Shown here one piece after another: positions 15,255 to 22,481 of a DNA stretch of 27,399 nucleotides; within the stretch, counting starts at the first letter, position 1, and each line of letters begins with the position of its first letter. The stretch is from CAIPSZ01 sp038065015 (GTDB taxonomy: Bacteria; Patescibacteriota; Patescibacteriia; PEXW01): assembly GCA_038065015.1 (NCBI GenBank), contig JBBTRU010000024.1:1-27399 (forward strand). The letters run 5' to 3'. Under the pieces are notes generated by a model. It had not been told where the DNA came from and searched no databases. It worked only from the letters and a program-made list of their open reading frames with translations. The position numbers were made by a program, and so were the translations under genes.

Positions 15255-15277
15255 AGCGCAGGCTTTCAGCCTGCGCT
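15255..15277. repeat. 9-bp perfect hairpin with TTTCA loop
   Basis: AGCGCAGGC (15255-15263), loop TTTCA, GCCTGCGCT (15269-15277). It lies between the translin gene end and the helicase promoter and may serve as a terminator for the translin operon, though the T-run on the minus strand is poor (TTTGT). Its GGC-TTTCA-GCC core resembles the stems in the element at 12760-12851. Confidence 0.6.
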
Positions 15278-15315
15278 CGTGGTTTGTATGGAAACCTAGC
15301 GCGTTGTGTACTCTT

Positions 15316-15879
15316 TTATTTACGCAAACTCAATTCGTACCGTATTTCCTCAATGCGCTTGAGGTTGCGTTTGGCTTCGTCAAACTTCTGCCGCGCTTGG
15401 CCGGTGAGGTCGGCTTCGGCCAAGTGCCGCACCACGTCGCTGACGGTTGCATAAATTTTTTCAACATCTTTCAGCTTGCGTTCCGTAGCCTTCAGCACGG
15501 CGCGGCGACCGAGCTCGCCGGTAAAATCCGCCAAGGCACCAATCTGCTGCTCGGGTGCGAGCTTGGGCTGCTTTGAAAAAGTGAGTTTCTTGCCCCGGGC
15601 AAACTCCACCACCAACCAGGCTTCACCGAATTCTTCCAAGGCTGCCAAAAGGTTGCCGTCGCTGAGGAAGCGGGGTTGATCCTTGAGTTGCTTCTGTAAT
15701 TTTTCCAATTGCTTGCCCGCTTGCTCAACGAGCTGCTTCGCTTCCTTGTCCTCGTTGCGGTGCACGGCGAAAATTGCGAGTTTGGATTGCTGCAGGGCTT
15801 CACGGGTTTGCCGAATGACGACTTCGCGAACCGTGCGCTGCTTCTTCAGGTCTTTGGTAATGCGGTGGAAGAGGCTCAT
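15316..15879 (-). CDS. Translin-family protein
   Basis: Protein of 187 aa from ATG 15879 (MSLFHRITKDLKKQRTVREV), almost entirely alpha-helical and charged. The N-terminal half has helix pairs typical of translin (VIRQTREALQQSKLAIFAVHR, EDKEAKQLVEQAGKQLEKLQ). The second half has IGALADFTGELGRRAVLKA and the end FDEAKRNLKRIEEIRYELS, matching the translin layout (GLxDxxGEL...R, Kx(D/E)..R...E..R). Eukaryotic translin binds single-stranded nucleic acid and, with TRAX, forms the C3PO nuclease; archaea have single-gene relatives. The bacterial role is unknown. The frame could be extended to 15948, but ATG 15879 overlaps the Nudix stop as ATGA, so the shorter start is chosen. Family call made by pattern, not by alignment. 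Confidence 0.75.
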   Translation of the reverse strand: MSLFHRITKDLKKQRTVREVVIRQTREALQQSKLAIFAVHRNEDKEAKQLVEQAGKQLEKLQKQLKDQPRFLSDGNLLAALEEFGEAWLVVEFARGKKLTFSKQPKLAPEQQIGALADFTGELGRRAVLKATERKLKDVEKIYATVSDVVRHLAEADLTGQARQKFDEAKRNLKRIEEIRYELSLRK

Positions 15880-16445
15880 ACGTTTTGATGTCTTACGGTA
15901 CGAAGGTAGGTAAAAAAGTAATTCAAGGACGCTAGAGTAAGACCGCATTCAATTTTCCCATGCATGATCATTGTGCGGAGGCGTGGGAGTGAAACTTTAC
16001 TAATCGACAGAATACTTTCATCTCCTTCTTGACCACGCGTATGGACGGAGCTTTCATCGAGATCTTCCGCTAAGTAGGTTGTAATGTACGCTGATTCGTG
16101 TCCAGGGGCATCGTAATGTTTGCCGAGCCTGGTCCAACGTTGTGCGCGTAGTCCAGTCTCTTCAAATAATTCCCTCTTCGCATTTTTTAAAACTGCTTTA
16201 CCCGTAACGGACCCAGCGGGAATTTCGTAAATAGCCTTCTTTAGGACGTAGCGAAATTGTTGGAGTAGATAAATTTCTTTTCCTGTGAATGCAACGACAA
16301 AAATCGCTGGGGCTTTTTTGAGAAATGCGTACGTACTGCGCTTCCCATTGGGCTGGATGACTTTATCTTCCTGAATGCTAAGCCAAGGATTGCGGTACGC
16401 TATTCTCGACCGCAACTGCGTCCAGGGGCCGTAACGTTTGGACAT
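15876..16445 (-). CDS. Nudix hydrolase with divergent Nudix box
   Basis: Protein of 189 aa from ATG 16445 (MSKRYGPWTQLRSRIAYRNP). The layout fits ADP-ribose-pyrophosphatase-type Nudix enzymes: a beta-rich N-terminus, LLQQFRYVLKKAIYEIPAG, then the Nudix box region GSVTGKAVLKNAKRELFEET. The REL-x-EE-x-G metal-binding core is intact, but the segment is one residue shorter than the consensus and the first conserved Glu is missing, so activity or substrate may differ. A TTG at 16457 would extend it by four codons, but the ATG two nt after the preceding gene's stop is simpler. It overlaps the translin gene by ATGA and follows the 77-aa gene, forming a three-gene operon. Confidence 0.88.
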   Translation of the reverse strand: MSKRYGPWTQLRSRIAYRNPWLSIQEDKVIQPNGKRSTYAFLKKAPAIFVVAFTGKEIYLLQQFRYVLKKAIYEIPAGSVTGKAVLKNAKRELFEETGLRAQRWTRLGKHYDAPGHESAYITTYLAEDLDESSVHTRGQEGDESILSISKVSLPRLRTMIMHGKIECGLTLASLNYFFTYLRTVRHQNV

Positions 16446-16447
16446 AT

Positions 16448-16681
16448 TTAAAACCAACCGCTTTTATGTTCCCGCCCCTCGGTTTCCACGGTCCAGCTGC
16501 CGTCGCTATCGCGCTTGAGTTTGAAGTTCATCCGCTTGCCTTCGACTGACCCCTCGAAGTCGGCCTCGTGGTGGCGCTTGGCATGCTCGAAGAGCACGTC
16601 GGCCTCGCTGTCATCCAGCTGGCGCAGCACGCGCAAACCGTACTGGTCGCCGTCAACGGTGTGGTTGTGAATGGTGGGCAT
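16448..16681 (-). CDS. 77-aa hypothetical protein
   Basis: No family recognised. The sequence is hydrophilic, with no membrane segment or signal peptide. The first half is acidic and histidine-containing (DDSEADVLFEHAKRHHEADF). The second half alternates like beta strands (KRMNFKLKRDSDGSWTVETEG) and ends KSGWF. It is the first gene of the 77-aa/Nudix/translin set, with only 2 nt to the Nudix ATG. A weak extended -10 (TGC-TACGCT, plus 16714-16719) lies upstream, back to back with the surface-protein promoter. There is no Shine-Dalgarno sequence. Confidence 0.65.
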   Translation of the reverse strand: MPTIHNHTVDGDQYGLRVLRQLDDSEADVLFEHAKRHHEADFEGSVEGKRMNFKLKRDSDGSWTVETEGREHKSGWF

Positions 16682-16733
16682 AGGGTGTGTTGGGTGAGAG
16701 TGCGAGCAAGGGCAGCGTAGCAGAGAAAATGCT

Positions 16734-16762
16734 TTGACAAAAGTGTAAAAACGTGTTAGAAT
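16734..16762 (+). promoter_or_regulatory. Strong sigma70-type promoter of the surface-protein operon
   Basis: TTGACA (16734-16739), exactly 17 bp, TAGAAT (16757-16762). The start codon at 16786 lies 23 nt downstream, giving a leader of about 17 nt with no clear Shine-Dalgarno sequence. It drives the two surface proteins divergently from the Nudix/translin operon. Confidence 0.85.
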
Positions 16763-16785
16763 GTGAATAACCTAAAAGAAAAACT

Positions 16786-19089
16786 ATGCATGGATCCCTT
16801 ACCCGCCTCGCCCTCGTCGCCGCTACAGCTTTTGCTGCTGGCGCGCTTTTTATATCTGCAAGCCTTTCCCCTATTGCGTCAGGAGAAACTCCTGGTCTGC
16901 GAGTTGCGCGCGCGAGTGCCCCTCCCCAGGTCGGACGCGTCGCCGCTGGTGCAGTGGTCAATATCAATGGTTGTGGCTGCTTAAGCCAAACGGATGCAAC
17001 CTACGTGCTGCAGAATGACGTTTCCAGCAACGGCTCCTGCTTCGTCATTACCGCGGCCAATGTCACGCTGGACCTCAACGGCAAAACCGTTACCTACAAC
17101 AACGCCGCGCCCGTTACCGTACCCAACGGCGACTTTGAAAGTGCGCCGTCTGGCGACTGGAATTTCGGCACCGCACCGAATGCCAGCCGCGCGGCGGGCA
17201 CGTACGTGAAGCCCGTGAGCGTGTACTCGGGCGGCTACGCCGCCAAGTTTACCGTGCCAGCGGCAGACCAGAACTTTCGCAACAGCCAAGCCGTGACGCT
17301 CGCTGCGAATACCACCTACACGCTCTCGGCCATGTTCTACAACCAGGCCAGCGACGCGGCCACGATGAGCGTGGAACTAGAAGGCACAACAATAAAAGTG
17401 AGTCGCACAGGCAAGACCTGGCGCGGCTTCGCTTTCACCACGGCTACCTTTACCACCGGCGCATCGGCGCCCAGCTACAACGTCATTGTTCGTTTGGCAG
17501 GTGCAACGAACGGCAGCGGATCTGTGTTCGTGGATGACATTCGCATTCAGCGCCACCGCAACGTCGGCGTGGCCGCTGGTGCATCCAGCTCTTCCAGCAA
17601 TCGGCCGGCGGATATTGGGTGCTACGGCACACCTAATGGGATGGTTGTAAAGAACGGTACCATCCGCCAAGGCCAAGACAACGGCAGCTCATCGGATGCA
17701 ATTTACATTGGCACCAACAACGTCGAAATAGCCAATCTCAACATGACCGTGCAAGGCCCGAACAGCCGCGGCATCAGCTCGTTTAATTACAAACGTACCC
17801 TCAACATCCACAATAACACCATTGCCAATAACACGCGTACCATAAGCAGCCGCGAAGCGTTCGATGGTGCCGCTGTATTTGCGGTTGATCCCGGCGGCAG
17901 CACCTTTGCCAACAACACCATTACTAACTCCCCGCAGAACGGCGTCATGTTCATGGGCAACAGCAGCGGCATTCCCAACACTATTCGCAACAACAGCATT
18001 ACGATTCGCTCGTACTACACCAACGACTTCGCCATCCAATTCTGGAATGACCGGGGCACGCAGGTGTACGGCAATACTATTAACTGCACCGGCGCCGACT
18101 TGAGCTGCCGGGGCATCTTCGCGGGCGGCAATTCCCAAGGCACCACCATATACAACAACACTGTGAATAATCAAGAACGCGCTCGCAACCAAGAGTACAA
18201 CGGCTGCGCGGCCGGCGGGGCGTACGGTTTGCAAATCGAATACGCGCACAATATCGTGGCCTACGGCAACACCATTACCAGCACAGCAGAAGACTGCGAG
18301 AGTGCCGCTTTCCGAGCCAATCCACTTAGCGATGCCGGTCTCTTCGGCTCTGGTAATTACGTCCATGACAATACCTTCACGGCAATAAAAATAGGTAGCG
18401 GCACGGCCAATGGCATCCTCATTGGCGGAATCAACAGCAGCGCGGTCGTGCGCTTTGAACGGAATACAGTGTCCAGCAACCACCGCTGGATGAACGTTGA
18501 TGGACCGTACAATGGAATGAACTTTACCGGGAACACCTTCAGCGTCGGCGCCAACGCGACCAACCCATTCCTCCCGCTCTACACCTTTGACTGGAGCCCG
18601 CCGAAGAACGCTGCCACCAACGTGACCTTCGTGGATAACGTCTACCCCACCACTTTTTCGCAGAATACCTTTGAAGCCGCGAGTTTTGTCTGCGTGAATG
18701 CCACACACCCCTGCGCCGTCGGGGGTGGCAGCGCGGTAGATAAGTTCTCTGACTTTACGTACAGCTGGACAACGACGGTAATGGTAAAAGATGGCAGCGC
18801 ACCAGTGGCTGGAGCAAGCGTAACCGCCGTGGATCGCAACGGTGCCACCGCGGCCAGCGGCACGACCGACGCGAATGGTCGGGCAACCCTCATCCTGCCC
18901 GAGTGGAAAAACACCGGCGGAACCAAAGCCCAGAAAAACCCCTACGTCATCAGCGCCGTGCTGGGAAACGTAAGCGCCGCCGGCAACCTGACCGCTGACC
19001 ACGTGCAGACGGTAAACCTCAACCTTGCCGGTGCCGGCACGCAAGATCTCGTCGCCCCGGGCCGCGTCACCGACCTCGTCGCACAGTAA
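16786..19089 (+). CDS. Secreted parallel beta-helix surface protein with CBM-like insert
   Basis: Protein of 767 aa. A signal peptide spans about residues 1-32 (LALVAATAFAAGALFISASL). Residues of about 58-108 start a right-handed beta-helix (NGCGCLSQ, ANVTLDLNGKTVTYN). Residues of about 112-255 resemble a CenC-type carbohydrate-binding module (NGDFESAPSGDWNFG ... GSVFVDDIRIQ). The long Asn-rich PbH1 repeat region follows (about 285-640: IHNNTIANN, FANNTITNS, VYGNTINC, YNNTVNN, YGNTITS, HDNTFTA, FERNTVSSN). A carboxypeptidase-regulatory-like beta domain (about 670-755: VKDGSAPVAGASVTAVD...DANGRATLILPEW) is near the end. It stops just after APGRVTDLVA, which reads like the first strand of an FN3 domain. 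Likely exported, perhaps binding or cutting polysaccharide; no catalytic residues could be assigned. Confidence 0.85.
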   Translation: MHGSLTRLALVAATAFAAGALFISASLSPIASGETPGLRVARASAPPQVGRVAAGAVVNINGCGCLSQTDATYVLQNDVSSNGSCFVITAANVTLDLNGKTVTYNNAAPVTVPNGDFESAPSGDWNFGTAPNASRAAGTYVKPVSVYSGGYAAKFTVPAADQNFRNSQAVTLAANTTYTLSAMFYNQASDAATMSVELEGTTIKVSRTGKTWRGFAFTTATFTTGASAPSYNVIVRLAGATNGSGSVFVDDIRIQRHRNVGVAAGASSSSSNRPADIGCYGTPNGMVVKNGTIRQGQDNGSSSDAIYIGTNNVEIANLNMTVQGPNSRGISSFNYKRTLNIHNNTIANNTRTISSREAFDGAAVFAVDPGGSTFANNTITNSPQNGVMFMGNSSGIPNTIRNNSITIRSYYTNDFAIQFWNDRGTQVYGNTINCTGADLSCRGIFAGGNSQGTTIYNNTVNNQERARNQEYNGCAAGGAYGLQIEYAHNIVAYGNTITSTAEDCESAAFRANPLSDAGLFGSGNYVHDNTFTAIKIGSGTANGILIGGINSSAVVRFERNTVSSNHRWMNVDGPYNGMNFTGNTFSVGANATNPFLPLYTFDWSPPKNAATNVTFVDNVYPTTFSQNTFEAASFVCVNATHPCAVGGGSAVDKFSDFTYSWTTTVMVKDGSAPVAGASVTAVDRNGATAASGTTDANGRATLILPEWKNTGGTKAQKNPYVISAVLGNVSAAGNLTADHVQTVNLNLAGAGTQDLVAPGRVTDLVAQ

Positions 19090-19094
19090 CCCAT

Positions 19095-20951
19095 ATGCAA
19101 CCCTCCACCTTCCTTACCAACGTCAACCTGCGCGAGCGTACAGCCACGCGCATCCACTCGGCGGTCGGCATTGCCATCGTCACGATTTTTGCCGGGAGCA
19201 TGGCAGCCGCCATTTTCCTTATGAGCAGCGAGACGCCTGCTGGCCCGGCTGCCGAAGCCAGCGTTGGTACGGCGGCGATTGACGCAACGAACAGTGTAAC
19301 CGTGCGCTGGACTTCGCCTGGCGATGACGGCAGCACCGGCCAAGCCGCCAGCTACGACCTCCGCTACGGCACGGCAGCAATGACGGACGCGAACTGGGGC
19401 TTTGCCACTGCCGCGCAAGGCGAGCCTGCACCAAAGCCTGCCGGCCAGGCCGAAGCCTTCCTGGTGACGAACCTGCAACCTAACACTACGTACTTCTTCG
19501 GTCTTAAGACAGCCGACGAATCGGGAAATATTTCTGCACTCTCCAACATTGCGTCCAAGAAAACTGCACCGCTAAGCCTCCCCGGCTGCGTGGAAGACTG
19601 GCGCTGCGACGCCTGGCAAGCCTGCACCAGTGGCACGCAAACCCGCACCTGCGCCGATCGCACGGCGTGTGGCACGACCTCGAACAAACCTACCGCAACC
19701 CAGGCCTGCCAGGCCGGCGCTCCCCTCTCGACCGCTGACACGGTTGCACCAAATACAGTCATTACTGCAGCACCGGTCGGGACGCTCACCGAGCCACGCT
19801 ACCGTTTTACCTGGCGCGGGCTGGATGACGTGACCGATGTGACAAAACTCGAGTTCAGCTACAAACTCGACAATCGGGCATGGTCGGGCTGGAATACCCG
19901 AACGGAAGTGATCATACGCCGCTTGCACAACGGCAAGCATACCTTCTCCGTCCGCAGCCGCGATGCTGCCAAAAATATCGACCCCTCCCCTGCCACCGCA
20001 ACCTTCAACGTCCGACTTGGCACCATTATTGGTGCAGGCGTGGAGCGCGGCGCAGACTCGCAGGTGGTGTTGCTGAACACCGCTGGAAAAGCATTAAAAA
20101 AATTCCGCGCGTTCGAAGCCGGGTTCCGCGGCGGCGTGCGGGTGCAGGTTGCCGACCTGGGCGATGACGGCTTTGGCGAAGTGGTGGTCGCCAGCGGCCC
20201 GGGCCGCGTTTCCGAACTGCGCTTGTTCCGCACAGATGGCTCGCGCATCACCAGCTTCCAGCCCTACGGCAACGCCTACCGCGACGGGCTGTTCGTAACG
20301 GTGGCCGACGTCGATGGCAATGGGCCAATGGAAATTATTACCGCCAAGCAGAAAGGCACGCCCAACGTCCGCGTGTTCGGGTACAAGGGCGGTCGCTTTA
20401 CCCAGGTGTACAAAGAGTTCAACGGCAATGTGGCTTCCTTCCGTAACGGCATAAGCCTGGCCGCCGGCGACCTGAATGGCGATGGTAAAGATGAAATTGT
20501 CACGGCGCCCGCAGGCTCTGGAGCAAACACGCTGCGCGTTTTCCAACTGCAGGGTAAACTCATGAAGCAAATCGCGACTCGGACCAATGCCCTCTTGGGT
20601 ACCGGTTTGAACGTAGCGACGGCCGACCTGGCAAATGATGGCGTGGCAGAAATTGTCGTTGCGCCGCGGAGCAATGGCGCGCCGACCCTGCGAACCTATA
20701 GCCTGCGCGGAACCACGCTGGCGCAGTACCGCAAAGATGTCCTCGCTTACCGTACCGTGGAGCGCAGCGGCGTGCGCCTCTCGGCTGTTGATCTCAATAC
20801 CGACGGCAAGGACGACGTCATCACCAGCTACGGTGCCCCGGTGCAACCCCGGCTCACCGTCTTCAACGGCGCCACGTTTGCCAAGTTCAAGGTGCTCAAC
20901 CTCTTCAGTACCAAAGACCGTCTGGTTCTTACGCACGACAGCGGCACCTAG
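19095..20951 (+). CDS. Membrane-anchored surface protein: FN3, Cys-rich TSP1-like module, FG-GAP repeats
   Basis: Protein of 618 aa starting 5 nt after the previous stop. One N-terminal hydrophobic helix (about 22-43, VGIAIVTIFAGSMAAAIFLM) suggests a membrane anchor or uncleaved signal. Then come an FN3 domain (about 55-155: SVTVRWTSPGDDGSTG, LQPNTTYFFGLKTADESGN), a cysteine-rich thrombospondin-like module (about 160-205: CVEDWRCDAWQACTSGTQTR), an Ig-like beta domain (about 213-305: VAPNTVITAAPVG...WRGLDD), and FG-GAP/VCBS-type propeller repeats (about 310-610) with calcium-loop motifs DVDGNGPMEI, DLNGDGKDEI and DLNTDGKDDV. This architecture fits an adhesion-type cell-surface protein. A strong terminator follows at 20972. 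No sortase motif or second membrane helix is seen. Confidence 0.85.
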   Translation: MQPSTFLTNVNLRERTATRIHSAVGIAIVTIFAGSMAAAIFLMSSETPAGPAAEASVGTAAIDATNSVTVRWTSPGDDGSTGQAASYDLRYGTAAMTDANWGFATAAQGEPAPKPAGQAEAFLVTNLQPNTTYFFGLKTADESGNISALSNIASKKTAPLSLPGCVEDWRCDAWQACTSGTQTRTCADRTACGTTSNKPTATQACQAGAPLSTADTVAPNTVITAAPVGTLTEPRYRFTWRGLDDVTDVTKLEFSYKLDNRAWSGWNTRTEVIIRRLHNGKHTFSVRSRDAAKNIDPSPATATFNVRLGTIIGAGVERGADSQVVLLNTAGKALKKFRAFEAGFRGGVRVQVADLGDDGFGEVVVASGPGRVSELRLFRTDGSRITSFQPYGNAYRDGLFVTVADVDGNGPMEIITAKQKGTPNVRVFGYKGGRFTQVYKEFNGNVASFRNGISLAAGDLNGDGKDEIVTAPAGSGANTLRVFQLQGKLMKQIATRTNALLGTGLNVATADLANDGVAEIVVAPRSNGAPTLRTYSLRGTTLAQYRKDVLAYRTVERSGVRLSAVDLNTDGKDDVITSYGAPVQPRLTVFNGATFAKFKVLNLFSTKDRLVLTHDSGT

Positions 20952-20971
20952 TGCGTGCCCTGCGCAACTAT

Positions 20972-21001
20972 GCCCCGCCTGCCTGGCGGGGCTTTTTGTT
21001 T
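20972..21001 (+). terminator. Rho-independent terminator of the surface-protein operon
   Basis: GCCCCGCC (20972-20979), loop TGCCT, GGCGGGGC (20985-20992), then TTTTTGTTT. Perfect 8-bp GC stem with a T-run on the plus strand. Confidence 0.9.
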
Positions 21002-21028
21002 GACGCGATCTAGCAGAGGGCGTAAGGT
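21000..21028 (+). promoter_or_regulatory. Possible promoter of the PRPP synthetase gene
   Basis: TTGACG (21000-21005), 17 bp, TAAGGT (21023-21028). The -35 is good and begins in the T-run of the preceding terminator; the -10 is weak. The leader would be about 35 nt and carry the Shine-Dalgarno sequence. Confidence 0.35.
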
Positions 21029-21056
21029 GGAGGCCTAAAAGTGCAATACAAAAAAG

Positions 21057-21064
21057 AAAAGGAG
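21057..21064 (+). promoter_or_regulatory. Shine-Dalgarno sequence fixing a GTG start
   Basis: AAAAGGAG ends 5 nt before GTG at 21070. It is one of only two strong Shine-Dalgarno sequences in the window, and it decides the GTG start of the PRPP synthetase. Confidence 0.85.
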
Positions 21065-21069
21065 TATAC

Positions 21070-22092
21070 GTGGATACGCGATCTTTAAAAATACTTACCG
21101 GCCCTGCCTGCGCCCCCAGCCTGGTACGCAACCTCTTCACCAGCATCAATCAGTTGGCCGACCGGCAAGGCATTACGCCCGTACCCTACACGTGCGTGGA
21201 TTTCAAAGATGGCGAAGTGCTTATGCAAATAGACGTGAATGTTCGCAACGGCAACCTCTTTGTCGTCCAACCCGCGCCCATGCCCGACCGAAACCTGATG
21301 GTGCTCAAGCAATTACTCATGGCTGCCTCGCTCGGCAGCGTCGACAGTCTTACCGCGGTCATCCCCTACCTGGCCTACTTACGGCAGGATAGGAAGGATC
21401 GGCCGCGCGTACCCATCACGGCAAAAATGGTTATTCAAGAACTCGTCCTAGCCATGGATGCCTCAGCGCGCAAACACCTCATGTTCCTGCACCCGCACTC
21501 GTCCATTGTGCCTGGTTTTGCCAACGTACCAGTCGACGTGCTCTACCCGTCAGACATTCTGGCGGAGCGCATTGTTACAACGCATGGCCCGAACATTAGC
21601 GACGGCGTGGTGGTGAGCCCTGATGCCGGCGCAGCAAAGCTGGCGCAAATCTACATGCGCCTGCTGGGCATGTCGCGCATAGCCTTTGGTTTTAAACTGC
21701 GCACCGCGGATGACCAGCCCGAAATCGTTGAGGTCTCTGGCGAGGTCGAAGGGATGCCAACAGTTGTCGTCGACGACATGATGGACACGGGCGGGACTAT
21801 GTGCGGCGTCATTGATCGCTTACACAATCGTGGGGCAACGGATATCTATGCCTGTGTGACCCACGGCATCTTTGCTGATCGGTGTCTGGATAGACTCGTC
21901 GAGCTCAAAGCGCGCACCAATCTTCGTAAAGTGTTCGTGACCAACAGCATTAACAACGAAAATCGCGAGTTGCCCGAGTTCATCGAAGTCGTCGACATAG
22001 GCCAACGCATTGCCCAGGCCATCTGGCTCAACTTCATTGGCGGTTCCATTTCCGAAATCGCCGGCGCATTCGCCAACCACAAAAAATCCTAA
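21070..22092 (+). CDS. prs: Ribose-phosphate pyrophosphokinase (PRPP synthetase)
   Basis: Transfers pyrophosphate from ATP to ribose 5-phosphate, making PRPP for nucleotide synthesis or salvage; cytoplasmic. 340 aa, slightly longer than the usual 310-320. Key segments are the ATP-binding VIPYLAYLRQDRKDRP followed by RVPITAKM (about 97-120), VSPDAGAAKLA, the flexible-loop Lys region FGFKLRTADDQ, and the PRPP-binding loop VVVDDMMDTGGTM (about 233-245). The conserved VSPDAGG is VSPDAGA here and the loop KRR is KLR, both modest departures. Start GTG at 21070, set by AAAAGGAG. It stands alone between two terminators. Confidence 0.95.
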   Translation: MDTRSLKILTGPACAPSLVRNLFTSINQLADRQGITPVPYTCVDFKDGEVLMQIDVNVRNGNLFVVQPAPMPDRNLMVLKQLLMAASLGSVDSLTAVIPYLAYLRQDRKDRPRVPITAKMVIQELVLAMDASARKHLMFLHPHSSIVPGFANVPVDVLYPSDILAERIVTTHGPNISDGVVVSPDAGAAKLAQIYMRLLGMSRIAFGFKLRTADDQPEIVEVSGEVEGMPTVVVDDMMDTGGTMCGVIDRLHNRGATDIYACVTHGIFADRCLDRLVELKARTNLRKVFVTNSINNENRELPEFIEVVDIGQRIAQAIWLNFIGGSISEIAGAFANHKKS

Positions 22093-22102
22093 ACCCTACA
22101 CC

Positions 22103-22137
22103 AGCCCGACCCTCACCGGCCGGGCTTTTTTATTTTT
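22103..22137 (+). terminator. Rho-independent terminator of prs
   Basis: AGCCCG (22103-22108) pairs with CGGGCT (22121-22126), followed by TTTTTTATTTTTT. It begins about 10 nt after the prs stop. Confidence 0.85.
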
Positions 22138-22148
22138 TACTTAGGGGT

Positions 22149-22214
22149 CCCCACCAGCGTGGCGCGCACCCTGAGCGAGTGCAACGAGTCGAAGGGGAGC
22201 ACGCGGTGGTGGGG
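22149..22214. repeat. Large imperfect hairpin beside tRNA-Arg
   Basis: CCCCACCA-GCGTG (22149-22161) pairs with CACGC-gg-TGGTGGGG (22200-22214). Nested inside, CCCT (22169-22172) pairs with AGGG (22193-22196) around a GAGCGAGTGCAACGAGTCGA core. The CCCTGAGC...GTCGAAGGG pattern resembles intergenic palindromes I recall from many bacterial genomes. No T-run, so not an ordinary terminator. Confidence 0.55.
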
Positions 22215-22291
22215 TAAAGCGAGGCTTCGCGGGAACGGTGGAGTGGGATGCGCGAAAGCGCGTCACGCGGAACTGTGACCGCGAAACGAGC

Positions 22292-22366
22292 TGGTGTCCC
22301 CGAGAGGAATCGAACCTCTATTGCAAGATTCGGAACCTTGCGTCCTATCCGTTGAACGACGGGGAC
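22292..22366 (-). tRNA. tRNA-Arg (anticodon CCG), CCA encoded
   Basis: Complete cloverleaf on the minus strand. Acceptor GTCCCCG (22360-22366) pairs with CGGGGAC (22296-22302), followed by discriminator A and an encoded CCA (22292-22294). The D stem is GTTC/GGAC, the anticodon stem CAAGG/TCTTG holds loop TTCCGAA with anticodon CCG (codon CGG), and the T arm is AGAGG-TTCGATT-CCTCT. No strong promoter is visible; it lies 115 bp downstream of the phosphohexomutase gene on the same strand and could be co-transcribed. Confidence 0.95.
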
Positions 22367-22481
22367 AGAAATGAAATAAGGTAGCGTGGTTTGGTTGCGC
22401 GCGGCGGGTATGGGCTAGGGTGACGCGGGGGCGCGGGTCATGCACCACGCCACAATACTCGCCGCCACACCCTCACCACGT

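Noticed and set aside
17689..19044. 451-codon minus-strand frame opposite the beta-helix gene
   Set aside because: The plus strand has a signal peptide, repeats and a strong promoter; the minus frame has no recognisable domain.
20094..21149. 351-codon minus-strand frame opposite the FG-GAP gene and prs start
   Set aside because: Crosses a clear plus-strand terminator and two real genes, with no family features.
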